NCBI RefSeq assembly: GCF_050908845.1
Contig: NZ_CP194171.1
Coordinates: 1,860,001-1,924,000 of the forward strand
Direction: 5' to 3'
DNA from: Marinobacterium_D sp050908845
Lineage (GTDB): Bacteria; Pseudomonadota; Gammaproteobacteria; Pseudomonadales; Balneatricaceae
DNA: 64,000 bases
Shown: positions 63,501 through 64,000 of the stretch, piece after piece
Layout: each line of letters starts with the position of its first letter
How positions within the stretch are numbered: position 1 is the first letter of the stretch
Position numbers and translations under genes: made by a program
Notes under the pieces: generated by a model
What the model saw: the letters and a program-made list of their open reading frames with translations, nothing else
Database searches by the model: none
What the model was told of the DNA's origin: nothing

Positions 63501-64000
63501 GATACCTTCACAGTAACGACCGCCGATGGCAAGAGTCATGAGATTACAGTGACCGTGACCGGTACAAATGACGCGCCTACCGTATCCGGCAGCGTGCATC
63601 TACCGAATCTCGGCGATGAATCACCGGTTACGATAACCGAGGCACAGTTACTTTCACACACTTCCGACATCGACCTCACTGCTAGCGAGTCGCTGAGCGT
63701 TAGTGGGGTCACTGTCGATCACGGTAGCATCACTAACCACAATGATGGCACCTGGACCTACACTCCGGAATCGGGGTACACAGGCAATGTCCATTTCAGT
63801 TACCAGGTAGCGGACGAGCAGCATGGCACCACGCCTGCCTCTGCCGACCTGACAATATTTAATAACGACTTGGCTCCAACCGTTACAGCGACAGACAGTG
63901 CTCATGCCGTTGATTTGGGTAATACCGCTGAAGATACAACCATGACCTTCACTGAGGCCGATCTTCTTTCTAAGGTGGGTGCTCATGACTCTGATGCAAC
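48537..64000 (+). CDS. Giant repetitive VCBS/cadherin-like adhesin, probable type I secretion substrate (3' end beyond window)
   Basis: An open frame of more than 5,150 codons running past the window edge; ATG 48537 has AGAGGTG seven bases upstream. There is no signal peptide. Residues 1-35 are charged and helical and 36-170 low-complexity (Ala/Gly/Ser/Pro). A VCBS repeat (about 174-271) leads to nine ~100-residue repeats (272-1169). The rest is a mixture of VCBS repeats, tandem cadherin-like units ending in GTNDAP-type turns, Ig-like units, an unfamiliar segment (about 1705-1835), a single GGSGDDIFR element near 2405, and two LamG-like segments (about 2485-2640 and 3945-4105). The preceding exporter genes suggest type I export to the surface. 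The C-terminal secretion signal is beyond the window. No LapG-type retention module was recognised at the N-terminus. Confidence 0.93.
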   Translation, partial: MDNKPFESMTDEEKAAYLKAKEKQLGRLNDEKNAEEEAPIGWEASDATPDESTPKGPGRAGQSAAHSENSVGSSGTESPAGQRGDTAPVPQDRSEQSSSEPGLGADHHPAAETPPLTEGVPYARVDEPDARQIDPGKADVLQQAPVSGGVGQAASGQAASAASGSAGGGVSIEGDFTGQLVEDQAASAGQLQTSGALDIADAQSGGAHFIVQQATPGHYGAFSIDGAGRWSYSADNAQTAIQQLNAGQQLVERFTVSTANGVQQTVTIAIQGTNDAPELQAATFSTDEDAGVVLGRVQAQDVDSGDQLTFSLGHAVAGLTFNADGSYRFDPSHPDYQYLASGQQLQLTLPVTVTDRLGAQDSRDFVLTLTGTNDAPVLTKPPQLNVREDSHSITGTLVAGDVDTLDRLSFSLSSPVAGFSIDDAGHYTFDPSHPDYQHLDEGQVLTLKVPVTVTDSQGASDTQDLVITLTGTNDTPVMGQMPFVQVDEGEAVYQGRLQATDPDSGASLSFSLNAPVQGLTLLSDGSYSFDPSNAVYQQLAAGEVQTLTVPVTVTDEHGSSDTQNLVITLTGTDDKPVLQQVPGLVVHEDDKVVQGQLLATDADSGDTLAYSQTQPVAGFTLQPDGHYTFDPSHPDYQHLDEGQVLTLKVPVTVTDSQGASDTQDLVITLTGTNDTPVMGQMPFVQVDEDGAVYQGQLQASDPDSGASLSFSLNAPVQGLTLLSDGSYSFDPSNAVYQQLAAGEVQTLTVPVTVTDEHGSSDTQNLVITLTGTDDKPVLQQVPGLVVHEGDKVVQGQLLATDADNGDTLAYSQTQPVAGFTLQSDGHYTFDPSHAAYQSLAEGERQLITIPVQVTDSQGQTDSGSLVIQLVGTNDGPALLGTPPQNVAEDDVVLHGRVLSSDLDRVDTAQYSTAVDVPGFVMYPDGSYDFDPSNPAYQSLAEGEVHEVKVPVIVTDSQGATDSEELLIRVTGTNDRPVLVTVPDFSVSEGAGVVTGQLTATDIDTTDQLTFALTQPIPGFSLDPDGHYSFDPTDLAYDHLAPGDHQILRIPVEVRDGHGGTDGQILEITINGTDDAPILANTPMQRATEDSLVQGRLLATDVDDGDTLVFSTPIQQPGLTINPDGSYTFDASHPDYQSLAAGEVKDLIVPITVTDSHGESARGPLHIRITGTNDLPLVGGVDHAMGTVQGAQGGRLHIDGALMVHDIDAGESSFTPQLINGSYGTLAIDPDGRWSYTADTHQSGLNSLQGQQHVDDTFTVRTADGTQHDIAVRIKGSNAPAIFGGVTSGMLKEDGLDRFSGHLVVNDPNVGEAEMVPVDRDTAHGHITMTASGDWVYTINSQHPDVQALAESQMLTENILVGSIDGTPLQLVVNIIGTNDVPTIVGTSSGVIDEDQAGNTVSDTLTAQDIDTGHQLGWAVQGADQGIYGSLAIDPATGQWTYTLDNSRAATQGLTEGQVETERFTVVVTDEQGASATQVITVTVQGSNDLPVITSTSSTTTPDDDTAISGTLSISDVDAGEAHFTAQTDTDGQYGTFSISADGHWTYTPDDRADAIDKGQTGQEVFKVTSADGTEHSVTITVTGSSEYELGGDTTGSAVEDTATTISGDLQLTDSGRVETAHFGDHVLQGTYGSLDLRDQGHWIYNLNNQDAGVQGLKANEVVEENFHITMPDGTTQDVVIRVTGTHDQPQIQAIDSHPLAQVEGATQISDVTGSTDLSMFSELVQGVSVGQKLVALYMPGDDENKLDGIDPTSLPTIHDAYRQAAGSGYVYLDSNGWFGQNVPEVDSQAVAPSVRNNWDGGIAVFEDGSVVRLVKVCDGHNASEHDYIYFKRVEHVDANIGVTVISGRAAAGEQVEVYEGSQHLGTATADSQGIWQLGTSKLADGDHAIHTVVGGVSTDPVTLSVAGDQVDVNEATPVLGSTTEDNAAEQSLSGQMHVTDADTGDNPVFTEQAGTSGRYGTFSIDSDGNWHYELDNSRAATQSLADGHSAHETFVVEVTTNSGETQTQTVQVNVVGTNDAPVVSQPISLAAGTEDTDVTLSLTQLLANATDLDQGETAQLSVQNLQADHGTVTDNRDGTFTFHPDANYNGPVSFTYDVQDPQGAVVSTSTSMTLAAVQDAAVIAGDNTGTVQEDRLTGSGSSAYALRASGTLTIQDPDAGEAEFEEHRAPLGFGSDTTLHGRYGSLTIFDNGNWDYEANNNQPDIQQLGTGDTPLTDPFVVHSVDGTPYTITISITGTNDVPTLTADSAATAADFGSVDEDTGKTFTETELLQLVGAQDVDASDTLSISAVTIDPQYGRFTQQTDGSWKFSPAGDFSGDVPISLTVTDGTDDVTAHGAIAVTPVADQASLSVTAMNSAAHSTITCADFSTASSQIVFDPTTSGYQSPGQGEASGYYQVSQVTGGSGDDIFRFTDLKPGDAFTVVGGQGTNRLDLSNFKADQVSIDTVHHLATVHLPGGDATIHYADISDFGFDTSATDGNPHKMETTGGNWTITGTELQATDSGSFQVALVGYAGSISENFVLSASVNAHQAGSTWQNGGIVFDYQDENNYKVVMLRAGAGGWSIEQVSNGQASQVEFLHEPTLATKDVEHVVELRVNGSVAELWSGGVLKVSHDFHEPLNDGRIGVAADHAHTDFRLSMQPSDWAPVAESPDLTMDTRDGSLTTTDLVAAAVDPEGQEVTLATVDTTSAHGGAVIDNGDGTFSYTPPANFTGMDSFTYTVTDGVNETSATVRVSVQDASSVSLEGGATFNLDISAAATDVDGSETLATEILGLPAGFMISDGIHQIIVSDPSTPLDVSGWALDQVEVTAPLTYTGTQDFEVRAETSDGSSTAFVSRTITLNVLVPTPDAIITGAGGNLQEDQSVDSSGMLTTSGALTVNDSVDAQAAFTPVTGAAGAGSYGTFTLDAQGHWTYSADNSQQAIQSLAQGAQPLTDSIIVRSLDGTEHTLSVTIEGTNDTPTVTADNAANAADLGSSDLGQPVHFGESDLLRLVGAADVDSADHLSISTVAIDPTVGSFAKDVTSGDWVFTPAAGASATNAAVQITVTDGTTPVTAQAALDVTPPPPLALTGITSDTGTDATDFITADNTLVLSGSGSPGDTIRIMDGPFSSLGSTTVDATGHWSFDYTGTALRDGTHHIMLLGKNPDGTNGSVEQPLVIDTGTPTITIDPVSQDDVFDSTDQGSPMVITGSVTHVDDGNTVTIEIAGKTYTGSVHGDTWSVTIPTADASALQDQNLLVQAHVETTAGTPAQAQHHLIVSASPDTLHSSGQVQEDITVTHAGQVFQLNGAGTVDTPTRLDGNFGSLIVDASGQYHYQLNNNAPEVQTLGQGESVSDHFLIPITLADGSHKLAQVDFDIAGTNDAPTITGGLSAERSVQTTATTHMSTTGQVVINDVDTHDTLSLTINGQQVDLSAGTAKIDTAVGQLTIRPNGNWEYMLDKGGPERDQLNSLLHTGGSQQERFYIVLTDNHGESRVADIVVNITGDAGNPTLRGTLRAAVVEDATLEADGVLNVVDANGVKQTGVTGWAVDASHSGSHGTFTIDAQGHWHYTLNNADPAVQALAGGEQLTDHATINAVDANGQQISRVIDVDITGTNDAPIITGDHVGNTAEDSTASISGKLLISDVDTTDAVSFTAETVRGNYGSLTVDANGHWTYQVDNSLRATQGLNAGQTEPDTIEVTATSTDGSSIKRVITINVTGSEDSPVIAGSHTGAVTEDAATATITGDLTATDADLGDNPTFQSLTDLQGTYGKLSIDATGHWTYSLDNSLPATQALLDGHSQPDTFTVTATTVDGETVTQDITVTVTGTNDAPTVTAHDAANAADLGTTSEDTSKTFTEADLLQLVGASDADSGDTLHVTAVTSPHGTFTQDATSGDWTFTPAANYHGDDVQVSLTINDGHTDVTAHGTIDVTSVTDVPTPSVTVTAEQEVMEFAAGSASGVVNTGTVNAGGTMHGITIDMTILGGDQVSSSGGHGATLISYGTSSDYNHMYIWNDVPGKDLTFRVGGQEYATGVEMRNDGHDHRYTFSWDGNAGTLDVLVDGQVVKQMTGVGQGATIEDGGKFALGNDQDSFGGGFSANDAFTGKIFNVGIAKTAVDTAQLQTAQVGSLLQGDSDLLTVIHVQNGRFVDQTGNYQYHTVGSVHVSTVEVDTSIAPPNPGALLSIKLSAGAPADTDDQVTAQSLVGLPAGTVISDGHGHSVTITDPTHPVEVQGWTLSSLTAQLPASYTDNILVDASVTTTGPDGQVESANSYAGVVLDPTKPMPQASSSGAAVTLASDVSLTLSVDTNAQATSINIDPVTQDNILEHSEYKGLVTVTGTVSGNFENGDTVTINVDNISFTGQVDASGVFAVEVPAAALAADNELEASISPAQGGGTFSETLRYGVDIREAGGITVELVDDTGNPTDHLTSNGALNFIGEEVGGRLEFSTDGGQTWEPTFAPQEGHNQFQVRQIDAHGNVSGATDFAFTLDTQVGNLAVNLPDAGSDNQYSPDELSANGTLTAEIQLPSDAVAGDTLTIDGTDYTLTSQDISTGVVQHDVTPGQQLAVSFTDQAGNTSTVATSSVSQFASSVSIDSIDNSLEVSVDTRGGHQVHGQNHPGQSDKWQTNAFETTSGDVTIHGSAVGVADGSPITVHLEDRLNPQNSFDLQGTVSGGQWSVTIDHTRVDQVGDHDWQVNASTADLFGTALHATTEIINTDGLSQTLSENGAAGSLDLLDGADQINVAQVLYSTDGTHFSSQLPAGVSLDADGHTLHVDPNSSAFDHLAPGDEQKVYVRYQLTETVGGTAEQVDQTAVITVTGTDDLVRISGTTSSLLDTATSQSAQGTLAVTDPDSAVPPTDFVVQSSTAGTFGSFSVDINGDWTYTLDPDNPATRALAAGEQQTDTFTVTTSDGLTHDVVVTVTGADDLPEITGTTSAVADDTTGQAQGSLAVTDPDDPQFVSTTSFVAQTGVQGQYGSFEVNAQGQWHYTLDPSLDATRALKDGEQQPDTFTVTTADGKSHEITVTVTGTNDAPTVSGSVHLPNLGDESPVTITEAQLLSHTSDIDLTASESLSVSGVTVDHGSITNHNDGTWTYTPESGYTGNVHFSYQVADEQHGTTPASADLTIFNNDLAPTVTATDSAHAVDLGNTAEDTTMTFTEADLLSKVGAHDSDA
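49350..52043 (+). repeat. Nine tandem ~100-residue adhesin repeats
   Basis: Units begin at the Gly of a GTNDxPV-type turn at 49350, 49647, 49947, 50247, 50547, 50847, 51147, 51447 and 51747. Spacing is exactly 300 bp for seven consecutive units, with 297 bp at each end. Each carries a YxFDPS motif and a VTDxxGA/S turn. They are probably extended, calcium-stiffened beta-sandwich domains. Confidence 0.9.
49821..51020 (+). repeat. Near-identical 600-bp direct duplication inside the adhesin
   Basis: 49821-50420 and 50421-51020 are in exact 600-bp register and differ at about 30 positions by hand count (about 95% identical), much closer than other units. Several changes cluster near 50000-50020 against 50600-50620. 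Consistent with a recent two-unit duplication or gene conversion. Confidence 0.88.
55620..56470 (+). other. RTX-like element plus LamG-like segment within the adhesin
   Basis: A single RTX-like GGSGDDIFRF (near residue 2405) leads to a segment with WTITGTELQATDSG, NGGIVFDYQDENNYKVVML and NGSVAELWSGG, the pattern of a concanavalin/LamG-like beta-sandwich (about 55990-56460). Such domains often bind sugars. It interrupts the VCBS/cadherin-like array and is likely a ligand-binding module; specificity unknown. Confidence 0.6.
60370..60870 (+). other. Second LamG-like segment within the adhesin
   Basis: A roughly 160-residue segment without VCBS character: LISYGTSSDYNHMYIWND, HDHRYTFSWDGNAGTLDVLV and GKFALGNDQDSFGGGFSAN followed by FTGKIFNVGIAKTAV. 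This is the pentraxin/LamG-like pattern (curved beta-sandwich with a DG-type metal turn). It is clearly different in sequence from the segment at 55990, so the adhesin may have two distinct binding modules. Confidence 0.65.

Larger units (their letters stand above)
52044..64000 (+). repeat. Extended array of VCBS, cadherin-like and Ig-like repeats
   Basis: The frame continues with VCBS-type units recognisable by YG(T/S)(F/L)xIDxxGxWxY followed by a DG-type turn and a GTNDAP-type end, about 100-115 residues each, for example at 52090-52370, 52690-52990, 57070-57400, 58990-59320, 59320-59640, 59640-59960 and 62940-63570. Interspersed are FTEADLLxLVG-type units near 55260, 57410, 59970 and 63870, which are similar to each other. 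Confidence 0.8.

Overview
The window carries about 48 densely packed protein genes and no rRNA, tRNA, insertion sequence or CRISPR array that I could see. Base composition (high-50s % GC by eye), gene families shared with Pseudomonas and marine Oceanospirillales-type bacteria (the PA2778/PA2779 pair, a che2-like chemosensory operon, FolE2 behind a Zur-like box, a giant type I-secreted adhesin) and free-living lifestyle genes suggest a motile, probably marine gammaproteobacterium. The taxonomic placement is inference.

Layout. 91-2433: a fluoroacetate/haloacetate dehalogenase-like hydrolase followed by an SLC13-type carboxylate permease. 2593-12356: one co-directional chemosensory operon (MCP, CheY, STAS protein, CheA, CheW, HBM-type MCP, second CheW, CheR, CheD, CheB), closed by a strong hairpin at 12446-12475. 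There is no cheZ and no flagellar gene. 12500-13868 (minus): the PA2778 family cysteine peptidase/TPR lipoprotein and its PA2779 partner. 14076-18728 (minus): a sulfur module of persulfide dioxygenase-type MBL protein, SulP transporter and rhodanese in overlapping order, preceded by a flavin disulfide reductase; AT-rich palindromes lie before the MBL gene. 18965-23197: RhlE-type helicase, MFS exporter and a soluble PAS-PAS chemoreceptor. 23512-26343: an AhpD-like protein and a methyltransferase diverge from an HxlR regulator with an SCP-2-like C-terminus, with a perfect 9-bp inverted repeat between them. 26587-37322: mixed metabolic and stress genes (amidohydrolase, HExxH protein, two GFA-family zinc proteins, esterase, alcohol dehydrogenase, ECF sigma/anti-sigma pair with a small periplasmic protein, HD hydrolase, MAPEG, lipoprotein, OsmC, GlxA-type regulator). 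37783-42671: a secreted protein resembling choice-of-anchor F proteins, periplasmic gamma-glutamyltransferase, and Zur-controlled folE2.

43332-64000 is the most unusual part. Two ABC half-transporters and an HlyD-type adaptor, in overlapping order, precede a giant open frame that starts at 48537 and is still open at the window edge (over 5,150 codons). It consists of nine 100-residue repeats in nearly exact 300-bp register, many VCBS/cadherin-like repeats, Ig-like units and two LamG-like segments. Both exporter ATPases are degenerate in complementary ways: the first lacks Walker A and the catalytic glutamate, while the second has Walker A but no recognisable signature motif and an Asp in place of the catalytic Glu. 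Together they could form only one composite ATP site. No outer-membrane TolC-type gene is visible; it may lie beyond the adhesin or elsewhere.

Other signals worth attention are a tandem pair of MshEN-like motifs inside CheA (a possible c-di-GMP input), a 15-bp tandem array before the GlxA-type regulator, and short tandem repeats at 18751 and 39887.
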